A stretch of DNA of 64,000 nucleotides from Shewanella frigidimarina (GCF_003797125.1 NZ_RKKE01000002.1:471661-535660), one strand, 5' to 3'; shown: positions 1-10,804, counted from the first letter of the stretch. Numbers and translations are program-made. Notes: generated by a model not told the origin, from the letters alone.

Positions 1-1208
1 TCAATGATGTCGATTGCACTTTGAGCGCCTGCAGCCGTACCAATATCAACGGTACTAACACCAGCAAATACACCTGACACTTCACCAGTAATTTCAGCAG
101 CTCCAGTCGATGCACTTGTTAGTGTAAAGCTGTCTGGTGAGCTTAATGTAATCGCACCTGCCGCTGTTGCAACAACACCTGTGCTATCTACGGTAGTTGC
201 GCCTGATGCTGTACCATCAGCAGAAACGTTCTTCAACGCCAATGAGCCGGTGGTGTTAGATGCTAGCGATGTAAAGTTAATATCAGCACCTGTAGAACTA
301 GTGATAGTCAGTGTGCCATTGTCTAGGTTTGCCGTTACGCCAGTATCACCAGAGGTATCATTGATCGCTTTTGCAAGGTCAGCATTATTACTAATGCCAG
401 TTAAATCTAAAGACGATGTTTTGCCTGCGCCACCATCTACATTCATGATTAATGAAGTATCAAATGCAGCAGTTAAATTAGCTTGAACATTGGTTTCAGC
501 AGAAGCTTTTACGCCAGTACCAGCTTGGTTGATTTTTGCAACCATCTCAGTGGCAGTATCTTCATCTAACGTGGTTATATTGGTTGTGCTAGTGCCTTGA
601 GTAATCGTTAACGTATCGCCCGTTGATCCGTTGGTGCCAGCAGCAGCAGCAACAAGACCACCACCAAATACTGTACCTGCAGCATTACTTTGATACGCAC
701 CAATACTGGTGGCTGCTACTGATTTAAGTGACACATTGATTGTTTGATTAGCTTCAGAGCCGACCTGGAATGCTTGAGTACCATAAGAGCCATCAAGTAA
801 ATTCTGGCCACCAAATGATGTTGTTTCAGCAATACGAGTTAACTCAGATTGCAAAGAGTTAATTTCTTTTTGCATAGCTGAACGGTCATCAGATGAGTTT
901 GAACCGTTAGCAGATTGCAATGACAAGTCACGCATACGCTGTAAAATATTGGTTGATTCACTCATCGCGCCTTCAGCGGTTTGCGCAATCGAGATACCAT
1001 CGTTAGCGTTACGCATTGCGACACCAATACCATTAATTTGGCTGGTCATACGATTCGAAATCTGTAAACCCGCTGCATCATCTTTTGCACTGTTAATGCG
1101 AAGACCTGAAGCTAAACGCTCCATAGAGGTAGCTGTATTGCTTTGTGCTTTGTTTAGGTTGCCCTGCGCTTTCATCGAAGTGACGTTAGTATTTACTGAA
1201 ATAGCCAT
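1..1208 (-). CDS. Flagellin, first copy (C-terminal end cut by window)
   Basis: Flagellin, the filament subunit exported by the flagellar type III apparatus. The ATG is at 1208-1206, preceded by AGGAAT. The N-terminal D0/D1 region reads [18 protein letters not shown] and continues into the usual D1 helices; a long central domain with flagellin-IN-like beta motifs (TLTITSS) follows. The C-terminal D1/D0 helices lie outside the window, so the gene is incomplete here only because of the window edge. It is a tandem paralogue of the flagellin at 1451-2905, with one extra codon near position 115. A sigma-28 promoter lies just upstream. The protein is much longer than the roughly 270-residue flagellins known in some Shewanella, owing to the extra central domain. 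Confidence 0.97.
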   Translation of the reverse strand, partial: MAISVNTNVTSMKAQGNLNKAQSNTATSMERLASGLRINSAKDDAAGLQISNRMTSQINGIGVAMRNANDGISIAQTAEGAMSESTNILQRMRDLSLQSANGSNSSDDRSAMQKEINSLQSELTRIAETTSFGGQNLLDGSYGTQAFQVGSEANQTINVSLKSVAATSIGAYQSNAAGTVFGGGLVAAAAGTNGSTGDTLTITQGTSTTNITTLDEDTATEMVAKINQAGTGVKASAETNVQANLTAAFDTSLIMNVDGGAGKTSSLDLTGISNNADLAKAINDTSGDTGVTANLDNGTLTITSSTGADINFTSLASNTTGSLALKNVSADGTASGATTVDSTGVVATAAGAITLSSPDSFTLTSASTGAAEITGEVSGVFAGVSTVDIGTAAGAQSAIDII

Positions 1209-1287
1209 GATTTAATTCCTCGTATTCCTGACTGTAGACATTGCCTGTCTGTATTAAGCCAGGCGGATCATATTGGTTACACTTAAG

Positions 1288-1314
1288 GTAACGGCAATAA
1301 AAGGAAGAACTTTA
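1288..1314 (-). promoter_or_regulatory. Sigma-28 (FliA) promoter of first flagellin
   Basis: Read on the minus strand: TAAAGTTC, an 11-bp spacer, then GCCGTTAC. This fits the FliA consensus TAAAGTTT-N11-GCCGATAA with two differences in the -10 part. It lies 80 bp upstream of the flagellin ATG, between the terminator of the second flagellin gene and the first flagellin gene, so this copy is probably transcribed on its own. Confidence 0.8.
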
Positions 1315-1391
1315 ATTTTTTTTTACAACACTAAAAATAAATCAATAATCACTCAATAAATACCTATATTCATCATATTAACGTTATTAAT

Positions 1392-1422
1392 AAAAACCCG
1401 TCACTTTGGATGACGGGTTTTT
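1392..1422 (-). terminator. Terminator after second flagellin gene
   Basis: Inverted repeat AACCCGTCA / TGACGGGTT with a 7-base loop, flanked by A-run and T-run, so it can stop transcription in either direction. It lies 29 bp past the stop codon of the flagellin at 1451-2905 and separates the two flagellin genes into two transcription units. Confidence 0.8.
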
Positions 1423-1450
1423 ATATCGAACTTAATGAATCACTTTATCA

Positions 1451-2905
1451 TTAACCAAGTAAAGACAGTGCTACTTGTGGCAACTGGTTTGCCTGTGCCA
1501 ACATAGCCGATGACGCTTGCGATAGAATTTGCTGCTTACTTAACTCTGCACTTTCTGAGGCAAAGTCAACATCTTGAATACGGCTGCGTGCATCAGACAC
1601 GTTATTTTGAACATTACTTAAATTACTGATAGTAAAACTCATTCGATTTTGCACTGCACCTAAGTCGGCACGTGAACTATCAATACCTGCGATGGCACCA
1701 TCAATGATGTCGATTGCATTTTGAGCCCCCGCTGCAGTACCAATATCAACGGTACTAACACCTGTAAATACACCTGCCACTTCACCAGTAATTTCAGCTG
1801 GACCCGCGGTACCTGTTAGCGTAAAGCTATCAGGTGAACTTAATGTAATCGCACCTGCCGCTGTTGCAACAACACCTGTGCTATCTACGGTAGTTGCGCC
1901 TGATGCTGTACCATCAGCAGAAACGTTCTTCAACGCCAATGAGCCGGTGGTGTTTGATGCTAGTGATGTAAAGTTAATATCGGCACCGCTAGAGCTGGTG
2001 ATAGTCAGTGTACCATTGTCCAGCTTTGCAGTTACGCCAGTATCACCAGAGGTATCATTGATCGCTTTTGCAAGGTCAGCATTATTGCTAATGCCGGTTA
2101 AATCTAAAGACGATGTTTTGCCTGCGCCACCATCTACATTCATGATTAATGAAGTATCAAATGCAGCAGTTAAATTAGCTTGAACATTGGTTTGAGCTGA
2201 AGCTGTTACACCCGTACCAGCCTGATTGATTTTTGAAACTAGCTCTGTAGCTGTATCTTCATCAGCGGTAACAATATTAGTTGTACTAGTGCCTTGAGTA
2301 ATCGTTAACGTTTCACCCGTTGAACTATTGGTACCTGCAGCCGCGGCAACAAGCCCACCACCAAATAAGCTACCGGCAGCATTACTTTGATACGCCCCAA
2401 TACTGGTGGCTGCTACTGATTTTAGTGACACATCAATAGTTTGGTTGGCATCAGAACCGACTTGGAATGACTGAGTACCATAAGAGCCATCTAGTAATTT
2501 CTGACCACCAAATGAGGTAGTTTCAGCAATACGAGTTAACTCTGCTTGTAACGAATTAACCTCTTTTTGCATAGCTGCACGGTCATCCGATGAGTTTGAA
2601 CCGTTAGCAGATTGCAATGACAAGTCACGCATACGCTGTAAAATATTGGTTGATTCACTCATGGCGCCTTCAGCGGTTTGCGCAATCGAGATACCATCGT
2701 TAGCGTTACGAATAGCGACGCCAATCCCGTTTATCTGACTAGTCATACGGTTGGATATTTGCAAGCCAGCAGCATCATCTTTGGCGCTGTTAATACGCAT
2801 ACCCGATGCTAGTCGCTCCATAGAGGTAGCGGTACTGCTTTGAGCTTTATTCAAATTTCCCTGAGCTTTCATGGATGTAACGTTAGTGTTAACTGAAATA
2901 GCCAT
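1451..2905 (-). CDS. Flagellin, second copy (484 aa)
   Basis: Complete flagellin of 484 residues, an external filament subunit. The N-terminal D0/D1 (about 1-170) and C-terminal D1/D0 (about 400-484, ending [13 protein letters not shown]) are typical; the central 200 residues carry repeated beta motifs including a flagellin-IN-like [14 protein letters not shown]. The tandem copy at 1-1208 shares almost the same protein. Comparing DNA, the conserved N-terminal codons differ at about a quarter of positions (all third positions in the stretch checked), while the normally variable central part is almost identical (see findings). There is its own terminator at 1392-1422 and a weak sigma-28-like promoter upstream. 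Which copy corresponds to FlaA or FlaB of other Shewanella cannot be told from sequence alone. Confidence 0.97.
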   Translation of the reverse strand: MAISVNTNVTSMKAQGNLNKAQSSTATSMERLASGMRINSAKDDAAGLQISNRMTSQINGIGVAIRNANDGISIAQTAEGAMSESTNILQRMRDLSLQSANGSNSSDDRAAMQKEVNSLQAELTRIAETTSFGGQKLLDGSYGTQSFQVGSDANQTIDVSLKSVAATSIGAYQSNAAGSLFGGGLVAAAAGTNSSTGETLTITQGTSTTNIVTADEDTATELVSKINQAGTGVTASAQTNVQANLTAAFDTSLIMNVDGGAGKTSSLDLTGISNNADLAKAINDTSGDTGVTAKLDNGTLTITSSSGADINFTSLASNTTGSLALKNVSADGTASGATTVDSTGVVATAAGAITLSSPDSFTLTGTAGPAEITGEVAGVFTGVSTVDIGTAAGAQNAIDIIDGAIAGIDSSRADLGAVQNRMSFTISNLSNVQNNVSDARSRIQDVDFASESAELSKQQILSQASSAMLAQANQLPQVALSLLG

Positions 2906-2951
2906 AGTGTAAATTCCTCTTCTTAGTTGAACGCCAAGACTTGGAGCTTGG

Positions 2952-2978
2952 CTAAACGGTTAATCATTAAACTGTTTA
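2952..2978 (-). promoter_or_regulatory. Possible weak sigma-28 promoter of second flagellin
   Basis: Minus strand TAAA, 15 bp, then CCGTTTAG. The -35 half is right but the -10 half lacks the leading G and matches GCCGATAA only partly (the best register needs a 14-bp spacer). No better sigma-28 or sigma-54 site was found in 2906-3101, so this is the best candidate but it is weak. Confidence 0.3.
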
Positions 2979-3101
2979 ATTTGTTGTGAAACGTGTTTTA
3001 TATAAGTGTCTTTTTATAAGAGCCTTTTGCTATACAAGCCTAAATAAGCGCTTAGAAAACCTCTTACAAAAGACCTTATAACGAACTAAATCTACAACTT
3101 G

Positions 3102-4313
3102 TTATATATAGTCAAACAAACTGGTCGAACTTACTTTGCTGAACAAACTCGATGCTGCGCTAAGTGCGAGTTGTTGCTTTTCAAATTCGGTAATTGCCGA
3201 GGCAAAATCTAAATCTTCTAACTTTGATAATGCCGAGGTGTTAATCAACTTTTCATCAGTATGATTGTCGCTATACTGCTGCAGCACTTTTAAGCTGTTA
3301 CCAGTTAAGCTACGTTGCTGACTCATTTGATTGACGCCACTATCAATGTTGTTCAAGAGCTGTGCCAACTCTGACTGACCAGCGGGTGTTTGTGTATCAT
3401 TTCCACTTTCGAATAATGCGATAGCCTTGCTGAAAGTGTCGAATATACTGACTTCTGCCACTTCATTAATACTGAATGAGTCACCAATTTTAGGCTCACC
3501 AGTTAATTTAACTTCAATGCCGTTAAAGCTCACCGGCACAGAAGCGTCAAAAGGAGCTGCTGTAGTGACAATATTTGCCGGTAAGGCACTGTCGCTCACC
3601 TCCAAATTCATTACACCAGTGCCGTCATCAACAAAGTTAAAAGTATAAACATCAGCCACATGGGTTGCAGCATTAGTAATTTTGGCGCTAGAGACAACAA
3701 AATCACCTTGCTGTGATGACGAATAATTGACGCCATAATCGCCCATGGCATTTGGTGCATTCATAAAGGCGGTGTCACCAGGCACATTGGTATTAACTTG
3801 TACCCCTGCAGCAATATTGCTTTTACGAATACCAGAATCACCGCTGTAAACCACATCACCATTATTATCGAAAGCAAAAGGTGCACTGTTAGTTTTGTTT
3901 CCAGAAAAAATATAATTACCTGACTCGTCTTTGGTATTGGCAATGGACATTAATTGTTCAAGACTTTGACGCATGTCATCGGCAATCACTTGCCGCTCGG
4001 CGGAGGTCATGCTGCCGTTAATGCCGCGAAGCACAGACTCTTTCATGCTGCCAACTAAGGTATCGGCTTGGCCTAACTGACTTTCGGCTTGTTGAATATG
4101 GTTAGTGGCGTAATCTATGTTTTTTACAAATTGGTCTACCAGGGCATTTTTTTGCTTTAAATTATCAATACCAATGGCTGCAACTGGGTCGTCACCAGCA
4201 GTATTGACTTTTTTGCCGCTAGAAATTTGCGCCATAATGGTGTTGGTGGCAGATTGCTTCTCTAATATGCTATTAGTGTTTTGCTGAAACATTTGTCCGG
4301 TAGAAATTCTCAT
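3102..4313 (-). CDS. flgL: Flagellar hook-filament junction protein FlgL (HAP3)
   Basis: Hook-associated protein 3 links the hook to the filament together with FlgK. The 403 residues begin MRISTGQMFQQNTNSIL, which is the flagellin-like N-terminal helix region, and end with a flagellin-like helix region (LALSAASSLFSKVSS). The central part is variable. It is the last gene of the flgFGHIJKL run, 10 bp after flgK. The start is fixed by homology to flagellin-type N-termini and by the tight spacing. Confidence 0.96.
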   Translation of the reverse strand: MRISTGQMFQQNTNSILEKQSATNTIMAQISSGKKVNTAGDDPVAAIGIDNLKQKNALVDQFVKNIDYATNHIQQAESQLGQADTLVGSMKESVLRGINGSMTSAERQVIADDMRQSLEQLMSIANTKDESGNYIFSGNKTNSAPFAFDNNGDVVYSGDSGIRKSNIAAGVQVNTNVPGDTAFMNAPNAMGDYGVNYSSSQQGDFVVSSAKITNAATHVADVYTFNFVDDGTGVMNLEVSDSALPANIVTTAAPFDASVPVSFNGIEVKLTGEPKIGDSFSINEVAEVSIFDTFSKAIALFESGNDTQTPAGQSELAQLLNNIDSGVNQMSQQRSLTGNSLKVLQQYSDNHTDEKLINTSALSKLEDLDFASAITEFEKQQLALSAASSLFSKVSSTSLFDYI

Positions 4314-4323
4314 GATGTATCTC

Positions 4324-6246
4324 CTAGCGAACCGAGCTTAATAAAGTATCGAAAATGGTTTGTGCTGTAGTCATAATTCTGGCGGCTGCTTGATAAGATT
4401 GTTGAAAGCGCAATAAATTTGCTGCTTCTTCATCAAGGTTTACACCAGATTCACTTTGCACCCGGGTACTAGCTTGTTGATATATTGCCGTCGCCGAGCC
4501 CACGCGCACTTCAGCAGACTTTGTCTGACTACCAATATCTAATTTAGTATTTTCAAACACGCTGGTTAAGGTGCCAGTGCCGTTATTCATTAATTTGGTG
4601 TCCGACAGTTTAGCCATTTCAACGGCATTGCTGTTATCGCCTTCGGCAAATGACAAATCAAACGTGAATGTATCGGTGACACCTGCGGTTGATTGGTCGT
4701 CAATTTCGAAACTAAAACCAAAACCTGTATTTATTTGTGGCGGAGTAAATGCTGTTGGGCCACCAACGCTTGTGCCGGCGGCATCAAATACTTCAAAAGT
4801 ATTTGCAGCGGTATTAACTCGAACAGAAAGTTCACTATTTGTCACAGGGAAATTAGCGTCGGTACGATTAATGACATTCACCTTTACTGCTAACTCACCA
4901 GAGTTGGCCGTATTTGGCATGATTTGAGGCCCTGCAGCGGCAATGCCTTTAGGGTCTGTCATCACCACTTTTAAACCTGTAGCTGCGCCTGCTGTTGGGC
5001 GAATTTCAAATTTATCGCCATCAGCTATCGCACCACTGTCAATGTTAATGCTAAAACCTGCGCCACCTGTAAGTTGACTACCTGATAGGGTTAATGTGGT
5101 TTGCTTACCGGTTTGAGTATCTGTTAGTTGATAGCCACCTAATGTGGTATAACCCAGCTGGTAACTGCCTCCAGATAAAGCGCCCACATCGTCAATACTG
5201 ACCGACATGGCTGCCGTACCGCTATTAGTAGAATTACTTCCGACACGGCCAGATGCCATTAATGGGTCGTTAATATCACGAAAAATATCACTACCAATGT
5301 CACCGTTTAAATCAAAACCTTTGGACTGCATTTGATTAAAGGTGTCTGCAATGCCTAATGCTAATTGACCGAGTTCTGTACTGGCAGGTAATAAGGTATC
5401 GTCCCTAAATGAAAATAATGCGCCAAGTTGACCACCCAGCTTAGACGGATCAACATTAAGAGTTTTATCGCCAATAGAAGCATTAATGCGTGGTTCATTT
5501 GGATAAGGATCGCCAGTACTTATGCCCATCGACATCGACACTTCACCCGATACCAACATCACCGAGCCGCCCAACATAATTGACTTTGCGCCGGTATCTA
5601 ACGGAATAACATTAACCTGAGCATACTGGCTGAGCTCTAAAATAAGTGCGTCTTGCTTGTCTAATACTTGGCTGTCTTGGCCTTGGGATTTCATCAACTC
5701 TAAATTGATGCTGCCTAGTTCTTTGCTTATCTCATTTATTCGAGTGGTAATGGATTCTATTTGGCTATTGGTTTGTTTCACCTGGCCATCTAGTTGTGAT
5801 TGCATTTGATTCAGACCAGCGGCTAACTGTTGCGCAGAGCTTAAGCTGTTAGTGCGAATACCAAGATCTGTTGGTAAATCGGCTACACTATTGATGCTTG
5901 CAAAAAAGTTGTTTAGATTTTCTGGCACCATTTTGCCAATTTGAGAATAAATCTCATCTAACTCACTTAACTTATTGTAAGACGTTTCAGCCGCACTCAT
6001 GCTGGTTTGGCCGATGCGTAATTCACGTGCAGCAAATTCGTTATAAACACGTTTAACATCGGACACATACGTACCCGTGCCATAAAAACTATTGCCCAAG
6101 CGTTGTGATTCTAATGATGACTGAGTGGCAACTTGACGGTTGTAACCTTCAGTATTAGCATTAGCGATGTTATTACTGGTCACCCCTAACTGAGCTTGAG
6201 ATGCTTGAACGCCTGTGCGAGCGATATTGAGTAAGTCAATCGACAT
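4324..6246 (-). CDS. flgK: Flagellar hook-associated protein FlgK (HAP1)
   Basis: HAP1, the other hook-filament junction protein. The 640 residues start MSIDLLNIARTGVQASQ, with the rod/hook ANTEGYNRQ motif of axial proteins at about 30, and finish with the conserved C-terminal helix containing LLRFQQSYQAAARIM. The length is within the range for FlgK with an enlarged middle domain. The start codon overlaps the flgJ stop by one base (TAATG), so translation is probably coupled. Confidence 0.97.
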   Translation of the reverse strand: MSIDLLNIARTGVQASQAQLGVTSNNIANANTEGYNRQVATQSSLESQRLGNSFYGTGTYVSDVKRVYNEFAARELRIGQTSMSAAETSYNKLSELDEIYSQIGKMVPENLNNFFASINSVADLPTDLGIRTNSLSSAQQLAAGLNQMQSQLDGQVKQTNSQIESITTRINEISKELGSINLELMKSQGQDSQVLDKQDALILELSQYAQVNVIPLDTGAKSIMLGGSVMLVSGEVSMSMGISTGDPYPNEPRINASIGDKTLNVDPSKLGGQLGALFSFRDDTLLPASTELGQLALGIADTFNQMQSKGFDLNGDIGSDIFRDINDPLMASGRVGSNSTNSGTAAMSVSIDDVGALSGGSYQLGYTTLGGYQLTDTQTGKQTTLTLSGSQLTGGAGFSINIDSGAIADGDKFEIRPTAGAATGLKVVMTDPKGIAAAGPQIMPNTANSGELAVKVNVINRTDANFPVTNSELSVRVNTAANTFEVFDAAGTSVGGPTAFTPPQINTGFGFSFEIDDQSTAGVTDTFTFDLSFAEGDNSNAVEMAKLSDTKLMNNGTGTLTSVFENTKLDIGSQTKSAEVRVGSATAIYQQASTRVQSESGVNLDEEAANLLRFQQSYQAAARIMTTAQTIFDTLLSSVR

Positions 6247-7403
6247 TATTTAGTCTCCACAGGTAATATAGATTTAAGGCCTTCTTTAACCGATTTCATC
6301 ACATTGATGACTTTATTGGCATATTGAGGGTCTGTGGCATAGCCAGCTTTTTGCAGCGCTTTAATAAATTGAGTTGGTTCAGCGGCAACTTTACGTGCAT
6401 CCTGATAACGATCGCCTTGGCTAATAAATGACACAAAGTCATTAAAGCTCTGTTCAAGGTTGTCATACATTCTGAAATCCGCTTTTTGTTGCACCGCAAT
6501 GCCCTTTTCAAACTCCAATGTATTGACTGAGGTTTTATCTCCTTGCCAACGCTTGTCTGCTTTAATATTAAACAGGTTATGGCTCATAGTGCCGTCGTTA
6601 CGGCGTACCACTTTTTGGCCCCAACCGGTTTCTAATGCTGACTGGGCAATTAATACCTCAGCTGAGGTTCCTAACGATTTAGCCGCTTTTTCAGCATGGG
6701 GATACAAGACTGAAATAAAATGTTCTGGGCTGGTAAATTGACTCACTGCAATGCCTTTAGCTTTAGGAACTGCAAAATCTGTTTGCGGCAATACCTTGCC
6801 TACTTGTACCGCTTGACTGGCTAATTGCTCACCGCGCAATACACTATTTAACTGTTCACCATCTAATACATTAGTAAGTTGGGCTGACATTGGTCGCATC
6901 GATTCGGCGCTATCTATAATAGAATGGGCTGTATCAGAATTAGCGATTACTGAATGCGATGCTGCTATTTGATCTTTTGGCGCGATAATATCGAGAGTGT
7001 TTTTATCTAACTCTGTTGCTGGAGCAACAAACATACTTGGGTTAACTTTGTAGTCTGTATTACCACGCAATACCGATGCTGGTGTAATGGGGCTATCATC
7101 TGGGTCTAATTGCTGCACCATCATTTCAGCCAGCCCCAACATGCCTTTATTAGATAAATCGACTGACATTTGCTGATCGCGCATTTGTTCAAAAAATGCG
7201 GTGGTTTCACTGTTCATTGGATTGTCTGACTTAAACGCGGCATTAGCATCTCGCATGCTTTTCATTAGCATTTGAATAAAGATACCTTCAAATTGCTTTG
7301 CCGCTTCTTTAAGTGCCCCCTTCTCGTCTTTCTGGGCTTGGACACGAAGTGAATCTAGTCCTCCTAGATCCAGAAAGTTCGATGAAGCTGACAACTTTTC
7401 CAT
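6246..7403 (-). CDS. flgJ: Peptidoglycan hydrolase / rod assembly protein FlgJ
   Basis: FlgJ caps the growing rod and opens the peptidoglycan so that the rod can pass the periplasm. Two domains are seen: an N-terminal rod-binding domain (about 30-120, with FEGIFIQMLMKSMRDAN) and a C-terminal glucosaminidase domain (about 225-375) with the catalytic Glu in AQSALETGWGQ. A linker of about 100 residues joins them. I start at the ATG at 7403 rather than the in-frame ATG at 7409, because the GGA ribosome site abuts 7409 and is 6 bp from 7403. It lies between flgI and flgK in one operon. Confidence 0.95.
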   Translation of the reverse strand: MEKLSASSNFLDLGGLDSLRVQAQKDEKGALKEAAKQFEGIFIQMLMKSMRDANAAFKSDNPMNSETTAFFEQMRDQQMSVDLSNKGMLGLAEMMVQQLDPDDSPITPASVLRGNTDYKVNPSMFVAPATELDKNTLDIIAPKDQIAASHSVIANSDTAHSIIDSAESMRPMSAQLTNVLDGEQLNSVLRGEQLASQAVQVGKVLPQTDFAVPKAKGIAVSQFTSPEHFISVLYPHAEKAAKSLGTSAEVLIAQSALETGWGQKVVRRNDGTMSHNLFNIKADKRWQGDKTSVNTLEFEKGIAVQQKADFRMYDNLEQSFNDFVSFISQGDRYQDARKVAAEPTQFIKALQKAGYATDPQYANKVINVMKSVKEGLKSILPVETK

Positions 7404-7420
7404 AGTCATTCCGACAATTA

Positions 7421-8518
7421 TTAGATGATGATAAGTTCACCATGCAAAGCGCCTGCCATTTTTAACGCTTCGAGTATGGCAAGTACGTCTGATGGTGCTG
7501 CACCCACTAAATTCACGGCTCTGACAAGCTCATCAAGTGTGGTACCAGGATTAAACATAAACATACGACGATCTTTTTCTGACACATCAATCGTACTGTT
7601 TGTAGTAACAACCGTATCGCCACCCGCTAATGCGTTGGGTTGTGACACTTGGGTGGCCTCAGCAATAGTCACGGTTAATCCGCCATGAGTGACAGCTGCG
7701 GGTAATAACTTGACGTTTTGGCCAACCACAATGGTGCCGGTACGTGAGTTAACAATCACTTTGGCTGATTCTTCTGCAGGTATAACTTCAATGTTTTCTA
7801 ATACCGATAAAAACGACACCCGCTGTGATGCATCGCGTGGCGCGCTCACTTGAATAGAAGTGGCGTCAATAGCCTTTGCCATGTCTGGACCCAGTAAATC
7901 GTTAATCGCATCAGCGGTGCGTTTGGCGGTTGAAAAATCAGAGCGACGTAAATTAAACGTAAGGTAATCACCACTCGCAAATGGGCTGATAACGCTGCGC
8001 TCAACAATGGCACCACCTGGGATGCGGCCAACCGTAGGGGTATTTTGAATCACCAATGAGCCATCGAGCCCTTCAGCACTAAAACCACTCACAATTAAAC
8101 TGCCCTGAGCAATGGCATACACATTGCCATCGACCCCTTTTAGGAAGGTTTGTAATAAAGTACCGCCACGTAAACTTTTTGCTTCGCCTAAACTGGACAC
8201 GGTAATGTCAAGATTTTGACCCGGCTTAATAAAGGCCGGCATTTCGGCATGCACCGCAACGACAGCGACATTCTTTGAATTAGGACGAACAGAGTCTGGT
8301 AAATTAATGCCGAAATTTTTGAGCATGGTTCTAAAGGTTTGTTCGGTATAACGGGTTTTTTCCCCAGTACCCGGCAAACCGACCACCAAGCCATAACCCA
8401 CTAATTGGTTACTTCGCACCCCTTGAATACTGGCTATGTCTTTAATCCGTTCGGCATGTGCTGGTACAGTTAGCATTAATATTGATGCGACTATCGATAC
8501 AATCAGTTTAATTTTCAT
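7421..8518 (-). CDS. flgI: Flagellar P-ring protein FlgI
   Basis: FlgI forms the P ring around the rod in the peptidoglycan layer. The 365-residue protein has a signal peptide (residues 1-22, ending PAHA) and the conserved start of the mature protein [20 protein letters not shown], followed by GLPGTGEKT. It ends [15 protein letters not shown], as usual for the family. It is 10 bp from flgH and 17 bp from flgJ in the same operon. Export is by the Sec pathway, unlike the axial proteins around it. Confidence 0.98.
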   Translation of the reverse strand: MKIKLIVSIVASILMLTVPAHAERIKDIASIQGVRSNQLVGYGLVVGLPGTGEKTRYTEQTFRTMLKNFGINLPDSVRPNSKNVAVVAVHAEMPAFIKPGQNLDITVSSLGEAKSLRGGTLLQTFLKGVDGNVYAIAQGSLIVSGFSAEGLDGSLVIQNTPTVGRIPGGAIVERSVISPFASGDYLTFNLRRSDFSTAKRTADAINDLLGPDMAKAIDATSIQVSAPRDASQRVSFLSVLENIEVIPAEESAKVIVNSRTGTIVVGQNVKLLPAAVTHGGLTVTIAEATQVSQPNALAGGDTVVTTNSTIDVSEKDRRMFMFNPGTTLDELVRAVNLVGAAPSDVLAILEALKMAGALHGELIII

Positions 8519-8528
8519 GCATTACTCC

Positions 8529-9203
8529 TTAAAAAGGCCACCAGTCACTCATAAAGAATGAACTCAGCCAACCGACTTTTTGGGAGTCAGCAAACGTACC
8601 GGTACCGCTATACTGAATACGAGCGTTAGCCACTCGTGTCGAATCGATTGTATTGTCTGGATTAATGTCTTCGCTGCGGATCATTCCCGTGACACGAATA
8701 AACTCATCACCGTTGTTAATTGAAATCCATTTTTCACCGCGGATCACCAAGTTGCCGTTACTGAGCACTTGGATGATATTGGCTGAAATACTGCCATCTA
8801 AACTGTTAGATTGATCGGCATCAGACTCGCGCTTGGTATTCATGCTGTCGGAGTAACCCAAATCAATTGGGACACCACTGATGGAAATATTTTTACCGCC
8901 GGCATAAACTGGCTGAACGCTTAAATCGGAGCCTTTTTTGATTTCGTTATTGGCGCTTTTTGACGCTTGAGTGGACTCTTTTAAAGTGACGGTAATAATG
9001 TCACCGACGCGGTGCGCACGAATATCGGAATACAAGCTTGATGCTTGGCTATCAAGATAAATAGATCCCGTCGCCGCCACCTGCGTCGGAACGGTATCTG
9101 GGTATACCGGCGCATAAAATGGGTCATCAGCAATGGGTTTTCTGGCTGTAGAACTACAGCCAACCAATAACACCACTGAGGCTAACGCAATGTATTTAAT
9201 CAT
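8529..9203 (-). CDS. flgH: Flagellar L-ring lipoprotein FlgH
   Basis: FlgH builds the L ring in the outer membrane. The 224 residues start with a lipoprotein signal peptide whose lipobox is LVGC with the Cys at about residue 16. The conserved FlgH core follows: [15 protein letters not shown] near 63-77, then [14 protein letters not shown] and the C-terminal end [13 protein letters not shown]. It is in the flgFGHIJKL operon with 9-10 bp spacing on each side. Confidence 0.98.
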   Translation of the reverse strand: MIKYIALASVVLLVGCSSTARKPIADDPFYAPVYPDTVPTQVAATGSIYLDSQASSLYSDIRAHRVGDIITVTLKESTQASKSANNEIKKGSDLSVQPVYAGGKNISISGVPIDLGYSDSMNTKRESDADQSNSLDGSISANIIQVLSNGNLVIRGEKWISINNGDEFIRVTGMIRSEDINPDNTIDSTRVANARIQYSGTGTFADSQKVGWLSSFFMSDWWPF

Positions 9204-9212
9204 GTTAGCTCC

Positions 9213-10001
9213 TTAGAGATTCTGATTAATATAAGACAGCATCTGATCAACTGCCGAGATAACCTTTGAGTTCATCTCGTAAATACGTTGACCTTGGATA
9301 AGGTTGACCAACTCTTCTGTTACATTCACGTTAGAGGTTTCTAGTGCTCCTTGGCGAATAGAACCTAAGCCGTCTTGTGACGCTGTACCTTGAATAGGTG
9401 TGCCACTTGCACCCGTTTCGGTATACAAGTTTTGTCCTAATGGGTCTAAACCTGCCGGATTAATAAAATCGGTCATGGTTAACTGACCAATAACCTGACT
9501 TGCAGCGGTACCAGGGGTTTGCACTGATACTTCGCCCGATGCAGACACCGTAATACTGGTTGAATCATCCGGGATAGTAATTGGCGGTTGCACCACATAG
9601 CCTGAACCTGGAGTTACAATCTGACCGGTATCGTCTAAGCTAAACTGGCCATTACGCGTGTAAGCTGCTGTACCATCTGGCATTTGCACTTCAAAAAAGC
9701 CCGAACCTTCAATCATTAAATCTAATGAGTTATCGGTAGTAAGCATGTTGCCTTGGGTAAACATTTTTTGGGTAGCAACAACTTTAGTACCCGCACCAAT
9801 GTTTAAACCATTGGGTAACTTGCTGTTGTCTGAGCTAATGCCACCGGCTTGATTAACCGTTTGATAAAGTAAGTCTTCAAATACCGCGCGACTTTTCTTA
9901 AATCCGACAGTACTGGCGTTGGCCACGTTATTCGAAATAACGGCAATGTTAGTTTGCTGGGCATCGACACCGGTTTTACTTATCCATAACGCTGGATGCA
10001 T
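9213..10001 (-). CDS. flgG: Flagellar distal rod protein FlgG
   Basis: Distal rod subunit. The 262 residues start MHPALWISKTGVDAQQTNI and carry the axial-protein motif ANASTVGFKKSRA near 30, a central D1-type domain and the C-terminal ELVNLIQGQRIYEMNSKVI. The length is close to the standard 260-262 for FlgG. It is 11 bp downstream of flgF. Confidence 0.98.
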   Translation of the reverse strand: MHPALWISKTGVDAQQTNIAVISNNVANASTVGFKKSRAVFEDLLYQTVNQAGGISSDNSKLPNGLNIGAGTKVVATQKMFTQGNMLTTDNSLDLMIEGSGFFEVQMPDGTAAYTRNGQFSLDDTGQIVTPGSGYVVQPPITIPDDSTSITVSASGEVSVQTPGTAASQVIGQLTMTDFINPAGLDPLGQNLYTETGASGTPIQGTASQDGLGSIRQGALETSNVNVTEELVNLIQGQRIYEMNSKVISAVDQMLSYINQNL

Positions 10002-10012
10002 AATAATTACTC

Positions 10013-10756
10013 CTAACTAATTCTCATCAAGGAAGTGGACGCCCGATCAATTTCTTCAGCGTTCTTCATCATTTTGACTTGCATTTCGTATTGACGTTGA
10101 ATATCAATCATGGCGACCATTTCATGCACTGAGTTCACATTACTTCCTTCAACCGCGCCGCTTTCAACTTGAACCCCTGGGTCGTTTGGAGCATTACCAC
10201 CTGCAATAAGGCGAAACAAACCATCTTCACCGCGCATTAGGTTTTCGTTGCCCGGATTAACTAATTTAATCCTCGCGACCTCTTCTATCACTTCAGCGGT
10301 TGCGCCTTGCGGACGTACTGAAATAATACCGTTGGCGGAAATTTCAATTTTCTCAACTGGAATAGGTAACACAATAGGACCCGAAGCCCCCATTACCGGA
10401 CGGTTACTGCTATTTAACAACATACCTGTGCTGTCAATTTTCAAACTGCCCGCACGGGTGTATCCTTCAGAACCATCTGCCGCTTGCACTGCAAGCCAGC
10501 CATCACCCTTAACCGCAATATCAAGATCGCGACCAGTGGTTTTAATTGGACCACCGTTAAAGTTACTGCCTGGGCTTTCCATCATCGAAAATACCCGTGT
10601 AGGCAAGCCTTCACCAAATGCCTGCATTGAACGGGCTTGGACCATGTCTGCTTTAAATCCATCTGTATTGGCGTTAGCAAGATTGTTCGCACTCACTGCT
10701 AGGGCATTCATCCCTTGCTTTGCGCCACTCATGGCAATATAAAGAAATTTGTCCAT
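10013..10756 (-). CDS. flgF: Flagellar proximal rod protein FlgF
   Basis: Proximal rod subunit, 247 residues from the start MDKFLYIAMSGAKQGM. I reject the upstream in-frame ATG at 10771, because a GGAG ribosome site sits 6 bp before 10756 and homologues begin at this point. The ANANTDGFKADM motif is near 32 and the C-terminal EMVAMIDIQRQYEMQ is present. It is the first gene of flgFGHIJKL and has its own sigma-54 promoter upstream. Confidence 0.96.
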   Translation of the reverse strand: MDKFLYIAMSGAKQGMNALAVSANNLANANTDGFKADMVQARSMQAFGEGLPTRVFSMMESPGSNFNGGPIKTTGRDLDIAVKGDGWLAVQAADGSEGYTRAGSLKIDSTGMLLNSSNRPVMGASGPIVLPIPVEKIEISANGIISVRPQGATAEVIEEVARIKLVNPGNENLMRGEDGLFRLIAGGNAPNDPGVQVESGAVEGSNVNSVHEMVAMIDIQRQYEMQVKMMKNAEEIDRASTSLMRIS

Positions 10757-10804
10757 TTTTTGCTCCGTCAAACTTTCTGCAAAAACACTATATACACAGA
10801 ATAA

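Noticed and set aside
181-486. 101-residue plus-strand open frame, with an almost identical copy at 1878-2183
   Set aside because: Both are antisense shadows of the two flagellin genes; their likeness simply follows from the flagellin duplication.
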